Source of the DNA: Actinomycetota bacterium
GTDB lineage: Bacteria > Actinomycetota > Actinomycetes > Nanopelagicales > Nanopelagicaceae
Direction of reading: 5' to 3'
Length of the DNA: 32,213 nt
Assembly: GCA_009698675.1 (NCBI GenBank)
Contig: WLPT01000016.1
Span: forward strand, 1 to 32,213
Shown: one piece after another, positions 16,972 to 25,385 of the stretch
Layout of the letters: the number at the start of each line of letters is the position of its first letter
How positions within the stretch are numbered: position 1 is the first letter of the stretch
Position numbers and translations under genes: made by a program
The notes under the pieces: model-generated
Told to the model about the DNA's origin: nothing
The model's database searches: none
The model's input: only the letters and a program-made list of their open reading frames with translations

Positions 16972-16992
16972 CCTGAGTCCATACTACCCAAA
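16972..16992 (-). promoter_or_regulatory. Second, degenerate HAIR-like site
   Basis: CCTGAGT-N7-ACCCAAA matches the HAIR consensus at 11 of 14 fixed positions with the same 7-nt spacer. Its centre is 23 bp from that of the stronger HAIR, about two helical turns, and only 2 bp separate the sites. A candidate dnaK -10 (minus-strand TAGTAT, 16986-16981) falls mostly in its spacer, so HspR bound here would cover the promoter. Confidence 0.5.
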
Positions 16993-16994
16993 AG

Positions 16995-17015
16995 GTTGAG
17001 TCGAAGCGACTCAGG
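16995..17015 (-). promoter_or_regulatory. HAIR operator (HspR site) upstream of dnaK
   Basis: GTTGAGT-N7-ACTCAGG fits the HspR-associated inverted repeat CTTGAGT-N7-ACTCAAG at 12 of 14 fixed positions, with the exact 7-nt spacer. It lies about 80-100 nt before the dnaK start, and hspR is the last gene of the same operon. The site is also 65 nt upstream of the divergent etfD-like gene. Confidence 0.85.
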
Positions 17016-17067
17016 TTTCTTACTTATGTAAACCTACAACCCTTGCGACTTATTCCCCGTCCACCTC

Positions 17068-17079
17068 TACCCTTCCATT
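17068..17079 (+). promoter_or_regulatory. Leaderless promoter -10 of the etfD-like gene
   Basis: TACCCT (17068-17073) is followed by six nucleotides and ATG 17080, with no SD motif. A TTGCGA at 17043-17048 could be a -35, though the 19-nt spacer is long. The HAIR at 16995-17015 is too far upstream to overlap this promoter directly. Confidence 0.5.
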
Positions 17080-19128
17080 ATGAATCCTCTCTTCGTAGTT
17101 ATCGCCTATGCAATCACTGGAGTAGCCCTGGCCCTTATGGCCGTTAGGACGCGGCAGTTAATAGGCATATACAAAAAGGGGCAGCCCGATCCAACACGAA
17201 GCAACGATCGCGGTAAGCGTGTTGGCATGGCGGCTAGAGAGATCTTTGGCCATACCAAGATGTTTAATTTCACAGTTGTCGGTTTTGCGCACTGGTTTGT
17301 CATGATCGGCTTCGTTGTCTTATTTGGAACTTTAATTACTGCATACGGTCAACTTATTAACCCTGAGTTTGCGCTTCCAGTTATTGGCCATCTGTGGCCT
17401 TATGAATACTTTACCGAGCTGATTGCTTGGGCTACCGGTATTGGAATTGTCACATTAATTGGAATTCGACAGGTTACGCGTTTTTCAAAAAAGGGTCGCA
17501 CTTCGCGTTTTTATGGCTCTGGAATGGCAAAGGGTTATTACGTTGAAGCAACAATTCTAGCGATTGTCTTCTGTGTCATTGCTTTGCGTGGTTTGGAAGG
17601 TGCTCTTTCGGATGAGACGAAGTGGAATCGCCACTATGTTACAACCTGGTTTATCGCCTCAATCTTTAAGTCATTAACTCTCACACAACTCAACAACGCA
17701 GTCCAGCTCATAGCGTTGATTAAAATAGTTGTATCGATGGCATGGTTCATTGTTATCGCTAGCAACTTAACAATGGGTGTTGCCTGGCATAGATTCTTGG
17801 CCCCATTTAATATATTTTTCCGTCGCAATGCTGATGGCAAATCATCACTTGGGCCACTTCCTGCGATGTTGTCACACGGTGAAGTTATTAATTTTGAAGA
17901 TCCAAAGGATGATGACGTTTTTGGTCTTGGCACTCGCGCCGACATAACCTGGAAAGGTTTATTGGATATGAGTTCATGTACCGAGTGTGGTCGCTGCCAA
18001 TCGCAGTGCCCCGCCTGGCACACTGAAAAACCCCTATCTCCCAAGCTTTTAATTATGGCGATGCGTGATCACGCCTTTGCTAAAACCGTTGAAAGCGAGT
18101 CCATGGCAGGCGTTGGTGCTCCCATCGCGTTAGATGTTTTGTGGTCTTGTACAACCTGTGGTGCCTGCGTTAATGAGTGTCCTGTTGATATTGAACACAT
18201 TGATCACATCGTCAATATGCGCCGCTTTCAAGTTTTGGTTGAATCAAATTTTCCAAGTGAGTTAGGTGGAACTTTCCGAAATCTTGAGCAGACTGGAAAT
18301 CCATGGGGAGCAAATAAAAATGATCGCGAAGCATGGATCGCCGAGTGTGACTTCCCAATTCGTGTTGTCGAAGGAACTCTGCCCGATGAAGTTGAGTATT
18401 TATTCTGGGTAGGTTGTGCTGGTGCCTACGATGAGCGCGCAAAGAAGACTACGAAAGCAGTAGCTGAACTCCTCTACATGGCGGGAGTTAACTTTGCTGT
18501 ATTGGGAAAGAAGGAGACATGTACTGGAGATCCTGCACGACGTGCAGGTAATGAGTTCCTCTATCAAATTTTAGCCGCTGAAAATATTGAAACATTTAGA
18601 GAGGTTTTTGCTGAGCGCACAAAGGGAACAAAGAAGGTTGTTGTAACCTGTCCGCATTGCTTTACGACAATTGGACGCGACTACGCACAGAGTGGTTTTG
18701 AACTTGAGATGCTTCACCACACACAACTACTCAATCAACTTCTACGCGATAAGAAATTACTACCGATTAAAATGAGCCACACTGCAATGACGTATCACGA
18801 TCCTTGCTATTTAGGACGGCACAATGAGATTTATCAGCCACCTCGTGAATTGCTTGAGGCAACCGGTGCACAGATCTCTGAAATGCCACGCAATAAGGAG
18901 CGCTCATTCTGTTGTGGCGCCGGTGGTGGTCGAATGTGGATGGAGGAGAAGTTAGGTACTCAAATCAACCTCAACCGAGTGGATGAGGCGATAGCAACAG
19001 GGGCTCAAGAGTTGGCCGTTGCCTGCCCCTTCTGCCGAGTCATGACCAGCGATGGAGTGACCGCCCGCCAATCCGAGATTGAGGTCTTAGACGTTGCTCA
19101 AGTTCTCCTGCGCTCGGTTAAAGAGTAG
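17080..19128 (+). CDS. etfD: Membrane Fe-S oxidoreductase, EtfD-like (ETF:menaquinone reductase)
   Basis: 682 aa. The N-terminal part (about 1-245) has five or six membrane segments resembling a haem-b NarI-type module (H71, H184 and others). Two 4Fe-4S sites follow, C300-x2-C303-x2-C306-x3-C310 and C357-x2-C360-x2-C363-x3-C367. Next come two CCG-type cysteine modules as in heterodisulfide reductase subunit B/D: C446, C481, C524-C527, then C576, C611-C612, C649-C652. This order matches mycobacterial Rv0338c/EtfD, which passes electrons from acyl-CoA dehydrogenases via ETF to menaquinone. The acyl-CoA dehydrogenase and dimethylglycine-dehydrogenase-like genes in this window would be suitable donors. 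etfAB is not visible here. Divergent from dnaK; the Mtb homologue also lies near dnaK. Confidence 0.85.
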   Translation: MNPLFVVIAYAITGVALALMAVRTRQLIGIYKKGQPDPTRSNDRGKRVGMAAREIFGHTKMFNFTVVGFAHWFVMIGFVVLFGTLITAYGQLINPEFALPVIGHLWPYEYFTELIAWATGIGIVTLIGIRQVTRFSKKGRTSRFYGSGMAKGYYVEATILAIVFCVIALRGLEGALSDETKWNRHYVTTWFIASIFKSLTLTQLNNAVQLIALIKIVVSMAWFIVIASNLTMGVAWHRFLAPFNIFFRRNADGKSSLGPLPAMLSHGEVINFEDPKDDDVFGLGTRADITWKGLLDMSSCTECGRCQSQCPAWHTEKPLSPKLLIMAMRDHAFAKTVESESMAGVGAPIALDVLWSCTTCGACVNECPVDIEHIDHIVNMRRFQVLVESNFPSELGGTFRNLEQTGNPWGANKNDREAWIAECDFPIRVVEGTLPDEVEYLFWVGCAGAYDERAKKTTKAVAELLYMAGVNFAVLGKKETCTGDPARRAGNEFLYQILAAENIETFREVFAERTKGTKKVVVTCPHCFTTIGRDYAQSGFELEMLHHTQLLNQLLRDKKLLPIKMSHTAMTYHDPCYLGRHNEIYQPPRELLEATGAQISEMPRNKERSFCCGAGGGRMWMEEKLGTQINLNRVDEAIATGAQELAVACPFCRVMTSDGVTARQSEIEVLDVAQVLLRSVKE

Positions 19129-19160
19129 GTACTGCCTAAATCCCCGCCAATTTACCTGCT

Positions 19161-19202
19161 TATCCTCAGGAAACTCCCAGTGCATGGGAGCATTGTAAGG
19201 CC
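19161..19202 (+). promoter_or_regulatory. Candidate promoter and 5' hairpin of the two-component operon
   Basis: TATCCT (19161-19166) could be a -10 whose start site, near 19173, would be the foot of the perfect hairpin CTCCCA-GTGCA-TGGGAG (19174-19190). A weak SD-like TAAGG follows just before ATG 19203. A 5' stem of this kind can protect mRNA or bind a regulator. No good -35 is seen. Confidence 0.35.
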
Positions 19203-19916
19203 ATGACCACAACAGCTGAAAAGACCATGCAACGCATTCTCGTCGTCGACGATGAATCCAGTATTAGTGAACTCATCTCAACGAGTCTTCGTTTCGTTGG
19301 CTTCGATGTTCGTATTGCCGCTAACGGCGCACAAGCCTTAGCGATGGCTGAAGAGTTTCGCCCGCATGCAATGGTTCTAGATGTCATGTTGCCGGATTTG
19401 GATGGCTTTGAAGTATGTAAAGCGATTCGTAACGAGGGTGTTAACACTGGCGTACTTTTCTTAACAGCCAAAGATGGCATGGAGGATAAAGTCAAAGGCT
19501 TAACTCTTGGCGGCGATGACTATATGACTAAGCCGTTTTCACTTGAAGAGCTTGTCGCTCGTTTGCGCGCACTTTTGCGACGTACAGGTGTAACCGAGAT
19601 TGAAATCGATGATGAGAAGATGCGCTTTGCCGATCTTGAGTTAGATGAAGCTACTCATGAGGTTCGCCGTGCAGGTAATTTGCTAGATCTCTCACCAACT
19701 GAGTTTGCTTTAATTCGTTATTTAATTATCAATGCCGACCGGGTTGTTTCCAAATCTCAGATTCTGGATCATGTATGGCAATACGACTTCCGGGGTGATG
19801 CGGGGATCGTTGAAACATATATATCTTACTTAAGAAAAAAGATTGATGCTTTCGATCCACCACTAATCCATACCGTCCGTGGAGTTGGTTACAGACTGCG
19901 AATGCCGCCAAAATAG
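19203..19916 (+). CDS. OmpR/PhoB-family response regulator
   Basis: 237 aa. The receiver domain (about 11-125) has the acidic pair D16/D17, the phosphoacceptor D60 (VLDVMLPDLDG), a conserved Thr in FLTAKD and Lys in TKPFS. A C-terminal winged helix (about 140-235) carries LSPTEFALIRYLI and the recognition region VETYISYLRKKID, ending GVGYRLR. It is most like PhoP/PrrA/TcrX-type actinobacterial regulators; the signal and targets are not readable. It is followed after 1 nt by its sensor kinase. An alternative start at the second Met (19227) has no better signals. Confidence 0.93.
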   Translation: MTTTAEKTMQRILVVDDESSISELISTSLRFVGFDVRIAANGAQALAMAEEFRPHAMVLDVMLPDLDGFEVCKAIRNEGVNTGVLFLTAKDGMEDKVKGLTLGGDDYMTKPFSLEELVARLRALLRRTGVTEIEIDDEKMRFADLELDEATHEVRRAGNLLDLSPTEFALIRYLIINADRVVSKSQILDHVWQYDFRGDAGIVETYISYLRKKIDAFDPPLIHTVRGVGYRLRMPPK

Positions 19917-19917
19917 G

Positions 19918-21393
19918 ATGAATTCTCCACTAAGTAACTGGTCGCTTCGTAACCGTTTAACGGTAGGTGTATTAGTTCTCTCTGCGATTGGTTTCGTTGG
20001 GGCTGGAATCTCATCTCAGTTTTTGTTTCGAAATTACTTAATCGGTCAAGTTGATGACCAACTCATTAGTGTTATAGGCGGAACAGCTAATCGGGTAAAT
20101 GCCGCTGGTATCGTCAATGATGAAGAAGCTAATCCAAAAATTTCAGAGTCAGATGAGGTCAATCGGGTTGCGGCTGCAGTTCCAATAACTCCACTCAATA
20201 GAGTGCCATCCTCTATCTCTGTAACTGTTTTAGACCCACTTGGAAACTTAGTTGGTGGTATTGGTGGCGATCTCAACGACAACCACATAACTGATTATGT
20301 TAAAGGTCTACTCCCATCGCAAGTTGCCGCATTTGGAGATAAACCCTTTACTGTCGCTGCCCCTGGTGCCGACTTTAGAGTTGTTGCACGCATTCTTCCT
20401 TCGGCTCTAGGAAGTGTGATCGTTGCGCAATCGCTTTCGGAGTTTGATAGAACTACACATCGCATCGGACGTGTTTTCTTATCTATTGGATTTATTGTTC
20501 TCTTTCTCATCGGTTTTGCTGCGCGTCAAGTAATTAAATTAAGTATGAAGCCTTTAGAGAGTGTCGAAGTTACCGCCGAGAAGATTGCTGCAGGAGATTT
20601 ATCGGCTCGTTTAGATAATTTTGAACCCAATACTGAGGTGGGACGTCTAAGTACCTCGCTCAATACAATGCTTGGTCGGATTGAGGAGTCTTTTGCTGTG
20701 CGCACTGAGAGCGAGGAAAAGTTACGACGCTTCGTCGCCGATGCCAGCCATGAACTGCGAACACCGTTGACTGCTATCCGCGGTTTTGCAGAGCTTCATC
20801 GCTTAGGTGCAGTGCCTGAAGGAGAGAAGACCAAAGAGTTAATCGGTCGAATTGAAAAAGAATCGATTCGAATGGGAGCCCTAGTTGAGGATCTACTTTT
20901 ACTTGCGCGACTTGATCAATCCCGACAGATGGAGCGTAAGCCAGTTAATCTTGTGCAGGTTATCGAAGAGATGGTTGCATCGGCGGCGGCAGCAGGTCCT
21001 CACCATCCTATAAGTGTTGAACTTCCTAGTGAGTTATATACCCTCGGTGACGCTGATCGTATCTACCAGGTCTTTACTAATCTGTTGGCTAATGCCCGCG
21101 TTCATACGCCTGATGGAACTGCAATTACTATCACAGCGCGAAGTGAAGATGATGGTGCATATGTAACCGTTGCCGATAATGGTCCTGGATTGAGTGAGGC
21201 CGATCAGAAAAAGATATTTGAACGTTTCTTTAGAGCTGATCCTTCACGTCAGAGAAATAGCCAAGAAGGTAGTGGTCTTGGTCTGTCTATCGTTGATGCA
21301 GTGATGCAAGCCCACGGTGGAAAAGTTGGAGTCTTTTCCAAGCCAGGGCAGGGTTCGGCATTTACGCTCTTTTTTCCAACTGCAAAGAGCTAG
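19918..21393 (+). CDS. Sensor histidine kinase
   Basis: 491 aa from ATG 19918, one base after the regulator stop; an upstream in-frame ATG at 19879 would overlap the regulator by 38 nt and is less likely. TM1 spans about 14-38, a 145-residue extracytoplasmic sensor domain follows, and TM2 spans about 184-206. Then come HAMP (about 207-260), HisKA with H278 in DASHELRTP, and a HATPase with N-box NLLANARVH, DNGPGL and GSGLGLSIV. All catalytic motifs are intact, so it should phosphorylate the adjacent regulator. The sensor domain is not one I recognise. The stop overlaps the htpX stop in a shared CTAG. Confidence 0.93.
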   Translation: MNSPLSNWSLRNRLTVGVLVLSAIGFVGAGISSQFLFRNYLIGQVDDQLISVIGGTANRVNAAGIVNDEEANPKISESDEVNRVAAAVPITPLNRVPSSISVTVLDPLGNLVGGIGGDLNDNHITDYVKGLLPSQVAAFGDKPFTVAAPGADFRVVARILPSALGSVIVAQSLSEFDRTTHRIGRVFLSIGFIVLFLIGFAARQVIKLSMKPLESVEVTAEKIAAGDLSARLDNFEPNTEVGRLSTSLNTMLGRIEESFAVRTESEEKLRRFVADASHELRTPLTAIRGFAELHRLGAVPEGEKTKELIGRIEKESIRMGALVEDLLLLARLDQSRQMERKPVNLVQVIEEMVASAAAAGPHHPISVELPSELYTLGDADRIYQVFTNLLANARVHTPDGTAITITARSEDDGAYVTVADNGPGLSEADQKKIFERFFRADPSRQRNSQEGSGLGLSIVDAVMQAHGGKVGVFSKPGQGSAFTLFFPTAKS

Positions 21394-22289
21394 GTAAGCG
21401 ACTCCATCGCCTTTAGAACCGCGATCCGCTCTTGGATTGGTGGATGCGTAGAAAATAGTTTTGATACTGATTTTCCATCTAATGGTGATTCGATCCAAAT
21501 ATGTGCGACGGCAGTAGATTTTTGACGTACAACAGTTGAGTCTGCCGCTAAAACTTCTAACGCGCTACGTAACCCGGCTGGATTTCGAGTAAAGGCAACG
21601 GCTGTTGCATCTGCTAGCGACTCTCGCTTGCGCGAAATTGCCGACTTCAAGAGCATTGCAGCCAGTGGTGCCAAAATAAGTATGACGAGGGAGAGTATGA
21701 GGGCAATTGGATTGCCGTTACTGTCACGATCTCGCTCTCGTCCTCCACCGAACCACATCATTCGTGTCAACATGTCACTCAGAATTGCAATCGCGCCAGC
21801 GGTAGTTGCCGCAACGGCTGAAACCAAGGTATCTCGATTGGCAACGTGCGCCATTTCATGGGCGATAACCCCTTGAAGTTGGTCGCGATCCATGGCCTCT
21901 AAGATTCCCGTTGTAAATGCGATTAAGGCATGCTCTGGGTTTCTTCCAGTTGCAAATGCATTCGGTGCAGTATCGACAACAACGGCAACTTTTGGCATTG
22001 GTAAACCACTGGCGATTGTGACTTCGTGAATTAGATTAAATAACTTTGGATTATCTGATTCTTGAATTAACTTTGCACCAGTCATGGTTATTACTAATTT
22101 ATCGGCGCCGTAATAAGAGCCCCAGACTGAAATCAACGCGATACCCACAGCGATTGGGACTATACCCGCAGTTGTTGTTCCAAAATATGTCAGTGCTGCA
22201 TAGACAACGAGCCAAACAAGCACGGCCATGCCAACGAGCAGACCAATTGTTTTTCGCTTATTAACTGCCTGTTGCGCTCTAAAATTCAT
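21390..22289 (-). CDS. htpX: HtpX-like membrane zinc metalloprotease
   Basis: 299 aa, M48 family. Two membrane segments lie at about 15-60, the zinc motif HEMAH at H144-H148 and the third ligand E223 in RESLAD. Further hydrophobic segments at about 155-215 embed the active site at the inner membrane face. HtpX degrades damaged membrane proteins. It lies 5 nt downstream of lemA, a frequent pairing in bacteria, and has no SD motif, so translation is probably coupled to lemA. It converges on the histidine kinase with a 4-nt overlap of coding regions. Confidence 0.94.
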   Translation of the reverse strand: MNFRAQQAVNKRKTIGLLVGMAVLVWLVVYAALTYFGTTTAGIVPIAVGIALISVWGSYYGADKLVITMTGAKLIQESDNPKLFNLIHEVTIASGLPMPKVAVVVDTAPNAFATGRNPEHALIAFTTGILEAMDRDQLQGVIAHEMAHVANRDTLVSAVAATTAGAIAILSDMLTRMMWFGGGRERDRDSNGNPIALILSLVILILAPLAAMLLKSAISRKRESLADATAVAFTRNPAGLRSALEVLAADSTVVRQKSTAVAHIWIESPLDGKSVSKLFSTHPPIQERIAVLKAMESLT

Positions 22290-22294
22290 TGGAT

Positions 22295-22846
22295 CTAGAA
22301 AGTAACTTTAGGAGCTTTGCGATCTTGTGGATCCTCAACCTCGTAAAACTCGCGCTCTGTTACCTTTGCAAAGCCGGCAAAGAAGTTAGTTGGCACGGTT
22401 TTTACCGCAGTGTTGAGCGAGCGCACATTGTCATTATAGAACTGGCGAGAAAATGCAACTTTATTTTCAGTCGTTGATAACTCTTCTTGTAACGATAGAA
22501 AATTCGACGAAGCTTTTAAGTCAGGGTAAGCCTCGGCAACAGCTAATAAACCGCGCAAGGCTTGTGTAACCATTCCATCGGCGGCTGCGACATCGGCAAC
22601 GGTAGATGCACTCGTAGCCTTTGCGCGTGCAGTTACGACAGCGTCAAATGTGCTCTGCTCGTGCTTGGCATATCCCTTAACTGTTTCAACTAAGTTTGGG
22701 ATTAAATCTGCTCGACGTTTTAACTGAACTTCAATCTGGGCCCATGCCTCGTTGACACTGATGTTCAGACGTATCAAACGGTTGTATTGAGCAACAAAGA
22801 AGATAGCGATAAGGGCGATGAGACCAAGTACGATGATTGTTTTCAT
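22295..22846 (-). CDS. lemA: LemA family protein
   Basis: 183 aa. One N-terminal membrane helix (about 3-20) is followed by a helical cytoplasmic or periplasmic domain with the family hallmarks YNRLIRLNISVNEAWAQIEVQLKRRADLIPNLV split over about 21-57, and FYNDNVRSLNTAV near 137-149. The biochemical role of LemA is not established; genomic pairing with HtpX is common and suggests envelope quality control. ATG 22846 has no SD motif; TTTAAT lies 5 nt upstream, so it may be leaderless. A TGAGCTCA palindrome (22865-22872) lies just upstream. Confidence 0.9.
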   Translation of the reverse strand: MKTIIVLGLIALIAIFFVAQYNRLIRLNISVNEAWAQIEVQLKRRADLIPNLVETVKGYAKHEQSTFDAVVTARAKATSASTVADVAAADGMVTQALRGLLAVAEAYPDLKASSNFLSLQEELSTTENKVAFSRQFYNDNVRSLNTAVKTVPTNFFAGFAKVTEREFYEVEDPQDRKAPKVTF

Positions 22847-22872
22847 AGCTAATTAAACCGCGTTTGAGCTCA
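22847..22872 (-). promoter_or_regulatory. Candidate leaderless promoter of lemA-htpX
   Basis: The minus strand reads TTTAAT (22857-22852), five nucleotides, then ATG 22846. The 8-bp palindrome TGAGCTCA (22865-22872) lies in the spacer between the putative -10 and -35. Evidence is limited to these short matches. Confidence 0.35.
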
Positions 22873-22888
22873 GTTCATTCCTTCAGAT

Positions 22889-23467
22889 TTACTGAATTTT
22901 GGATTTATGGAAGTTTAGGAAGGAGCGGCTAGCAGTCGGCCCGCGTTGGCCCTGATATCTCGAGCCGTACTTCTCGCTTCCATATGGATGTTCGGCAGGG
23001 GATGAGAGTTTAATGAGACAAAGTTGGCCGATCTTCATGCCTGGAAATAATTTAACGGGCAGATTTGCCACATTTGAGAGCTCCAAAGTGATGTGGCCAC
23101 TAAAACCTGGATCGATAAAGCCTGCAGTTGAGTGTGTCAGCAAGCCAAGGCGTCCGAGTGAGGATTTACCCTCTAGACGCCCAGCAATATCATCGGGCAA
23201 AGTAATAACTTCATACGTGCTCGCTAAAACAAACTCACCGGGGTGCAGGATAAATGGATCATCGCCCTCGGTGATAACTTCACGAGTTAGCTCGGCCTGT
23301 TCAATCGATGGATCGATGACGCTGTACTTATGGTTTTCAAAGACACGGAAAAACTTATCAAGACGCACATCCACTGAGGATGGCTGAATCATGGACTCGG
23401 TAAAGGGCTCGCAGCCCACACGGCCTGCGGCGATTTCGGCGCGGATATCGCGATCACTTAGTAGCAC
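22889..23467 (-). CDS. dcd: dCTP deaminase (probably bifunctional, yielding dUMP)
   Basis: 192 aa from GTG 23467. It deaminates dCTP; mycobacterial and archaeal relatives also hydrolyse dUTP, directly giving dUMP for thymidylate synthesis. Visible motifs are [12 protein letters not shown] at the start, HPGEFVLAS, the active-site stretch [28 protein letters not shown], and YQGQRGPT near the C-terminus. A longer ORF begins at ATG 23515, but its extra 16 residues do not fit the family, while GTG 23467 gives exactly the family N-terminus and has a TAGGGT -10 box 7 nt upstream. It links to tmk in this window as a dTTP supply step. Confidence 0.93.
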   Translation of the reverse strand: MLLSDRDIRAEIAAGRVGCEPFTESMIQPSSVDVRLDKFFRVFENHKYSVIDPSIEQAELTREVITEGDDPFILHPGEFVLASTYEVITLPDDIAGRLEGKSSLGRLGLLTHSTAGFIDPGFSGHITLELSNVANLPVKLFPGMKIGQLCLIKLSSPAEHPYGSEKYGSRYQGQRGPTASRSFLNFHKSKIQ

Positions 23468-23480
23468 GCTCGGAACCCTA
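23468..23480 (-). promoter_or_regulatory. Leaderless promoter -10 of dcd
   Basis: The minus strand reads TAGGGT (23480-23475), seven nucleotides, then GTG 23467. This sits inside the longer ORF and argues that translation begins at the GTG. Confidence 0.5.
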
Positions 23481-23509
23481 TCGGCTTCTAGGGAAAAGGC
23501 GGGGCAGGC

Positions 23510-23544
23510 TTGCATAAGTTACTGACCAGTAGCAAAATCACCCC
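23510..23544 (+). promoter_or_regulatory. Candidate leaderless promoter of the acyl-CoA dehydrogenase gene
   Basis: TTGCAT (23510-23515), a 17-nt spacer, CAAAAT (23533-23538), six nucleotides, then ATG 23545; no SD motif. The -10 departs from TANNNT only at its first base. Confidence 0.45.
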
Positions 23545-25368
23545 ATGAGCCATTACACAGCCAACCTACGCGATATTGAATTCTGCCTCTTTGATCTTCT
23601 TGGGCGCGACAAAGTTCTCGGAACCTCTGTCTATGCCGACATCGATCGTGACACAGCGATGGGCATGTTGGAAGAGATGAAACGTTTGTGTGAAAACGAT
23701 CTCGCTGCATCATTTGTTGAGGGCGATCGCTTTGGTACGGATTTTAATAAGGCGACGGGTGAAGTAACTGTTCCGGCAAGTTTTAAAAAATCTTACGAGG
23801 CCTACGTTAACGGTGAGTGGTGGCGTTTAGATGCACCTGTTGATTTAGGAGGAATGAAAGTTCCTGCATCGATTCGATGGGCAATCGCCGAAATGGTCTT
23901 GGGTTCAAATCCAGCAATCCATATTTATGCCTCAGGCTACGCCTTCGCACATGTTGCATATGTTCTTGGTACAGAAGAGCAAAAACATATGGCAAAGCTC
24001 ATGGTTGATCGTCACTGGGGCGCAACGATGCAACTCACTGAACCGGATGCGGGCTCCGATGTTGGTGCAGGGCGTAGCAAAGCTGTGCAACAAGCCGATG
24101 GAACTTGGCATATCACTGGAACAAAACGTTTTATTACATCTGGTGATGCCGATCTCTATGAAAACATTATGCACTTTGTTCTTGCACGTCGCGAAGGTGG
24201 CGGCCCAGGAACAAAAGGGTTGTCATTATTTTTAATTCCAAAGTTTATGTTCGATAAAGAAACTGGCGCATTAGGTAAGCGCAATGGGGTCTACGTAACA
24301 AATGTTGAGCACAAGATGGGACTCAACGTTTCGTCAACGTGCGAGATGAATCTTGGGGAACATGAACCTGCAGTTGGATATCTCCTTGGAGAGGTGCATG
24401 AGGGAATTGCACAAATGTTTAAGGTAATTGAGTTTGCACGAATGATGGTTGGAACTAAGGCGATTGCAACGCTTTCTGCTGGATACCAGCAAGCTCTTAG
24501 TTACTCCAAAGTACGCGTACAGGGTGGTGATATGAAGGTTATGAACGATAAAGCTAGCCCACGTGTCACAATCATTCATCACCCCGATGTCCGACGATCA
24601 TTAATGGTTCAAAAGTCATACTCCGAAGGCATGCGTGCTTTAGTGCTATATACGGCAGCTTTACAGGATGAAATTGTGTTAGCCGAGGCTGAAGGAGATG
24701 CCGACAGATTAGCTGACATGATTGCGCGAAATGATTTAATGCTTCCTGTTGTTAAAGGGTATGGCTCTGAAAAATCCTGGACTTTACTTGGTACTGAGTC
24801 GCTTCAGACCTTTGGTGGCTCGGGCTTTACGCAGGACTGGCCACTCGAACAATATGTACGCGATGCCAAAATCGACACACTCTATGAAGGTACGACTGCA
24901 ATTCAGGGATTGGATTTCTTCTTCCGTAAAATTGTAAAAGATGGTGGGCGAGCAATTGGATTGCTAAGAAAAGAGATTCAAAGCTTTGCAGAATCTGGTG
25001 GCTCTCATGTCCAAGCTAAGGCCGCACTTTTAAAGGCCGTTGCAGATTTGGATGGAATTATCGCCGTCCTTATTGCTCACGCGATGGAGTCACAAGAGGA
25101 TGCGCAAAAGATTTATCTCGTTGGCCTTAATACCTCTCGCTGCCTCATGGCCGTTGGTGATGTGATTACAGCCTGGCTCCTTATTCGCCAAGCCGATATC
25201 GCTTCAGAAAAGCTCGCTAATCCCGGCAAAGATTCTGATTTCTATCTAGGTAAAATTGCATCGGCAGAGTTCTTTGTTACAAACTTCTTGCCACATATCA
25301 CTGCAGATCGTGCCATTGTTGAAGCAACTACTGGCTCGATTATGGATATTCCAGAAAGCGCCTTCTAA
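23545..25368 (+). CDS. Acyl-CoA dehydrogenase, FadE5-like
   Basis: 607 aa. It is a flavoenzyme that introduces the alpha-beta double bond into acyl-CoA and passes electrons to ETF. The N-terminus (MSHYTANLRDIEFCLFDLLG) and total length match the FadE5 group of long actinobacterial acyl-CoA dehydrogenases with extra N- and C-terminal helical domains. FAD-site stretches are MQLTEPDAGSDVGAG (about 156-170) and TGTKRFITSGD. The catalytic base is probably E448 in YEGTTAIQG. FadE5 of M. tuberculosis has broad chain-length range; substrate here is inferred. It is followed 17 nt later by a transporter gene on the same strand. It probably feeds the EtfD-like reductase encoded in this window. Confidence 0.93.
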   Translation: MSHYTANLRDIEFCLFDLLGRDKVLGTSVYADIDRDTAMGMLEEMKRLCENDLAASFVEGDRFGTDFNKATGEVTVPASFKKSYEAYVNGEWWRLDAPVDLGGMKVPASIRWAIAEMVLGSNPAIHIYASGYAFAHVAYVLGTEEQKHMAKLMVDRHWGATMQLTEPDAGSDVGAGRSKAVQQADGTWHITGTKRFITSGDADLYENIMHFVLARREGGGPGTKGLSLFLIPKFMFDKETGALGKRNGVYVTNVEHKMGLNVSSTCEMNLGEHEPAVGYLLGEVHEGIAQMFKVIEFARMMVGTKAIATLSAGYQQALSYSKVRVQGGDMKVMNDKASPRVTIIHHPDVRRSLMVQKSYSEGMRALVLYTAALQDEIVLAEAEGDADRLADMIARNDLMLPVVKGYGSEKSWTLLGTESLQTFGGSGFTQDWPLEQYVRDAKIDTLYEGTTAIQGLDFFFRKIVKDGGRAIGLLRKEIQSFAESGGSHVQAKAALLKAVADLDGIIAVLIAHAMESQEDAQKIYLVGLNTSRCLMAVGDVITAWLLIRQADIASEKLANPGKDSDFYLGKIASAEFFVTNFLPHITADRAIVEATTGSIMDIPESAF

Positions 25369-25373
25369 ACCAC

Positions 25374-25385
25374 TACGCTTACCTG
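25374..25385 (+). promoter_or_regulatory. Leaderless -10 of the EamA transporter
   Basis: TACGCT (25374-25379) is followed by six nucleotides and ATG 25386. It lies in the short gap after the acyl-CoA dehydrogenase stop, so the transporter may be transcribed separately even though only 17 nt separate the genes. Confidence 0.45.
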
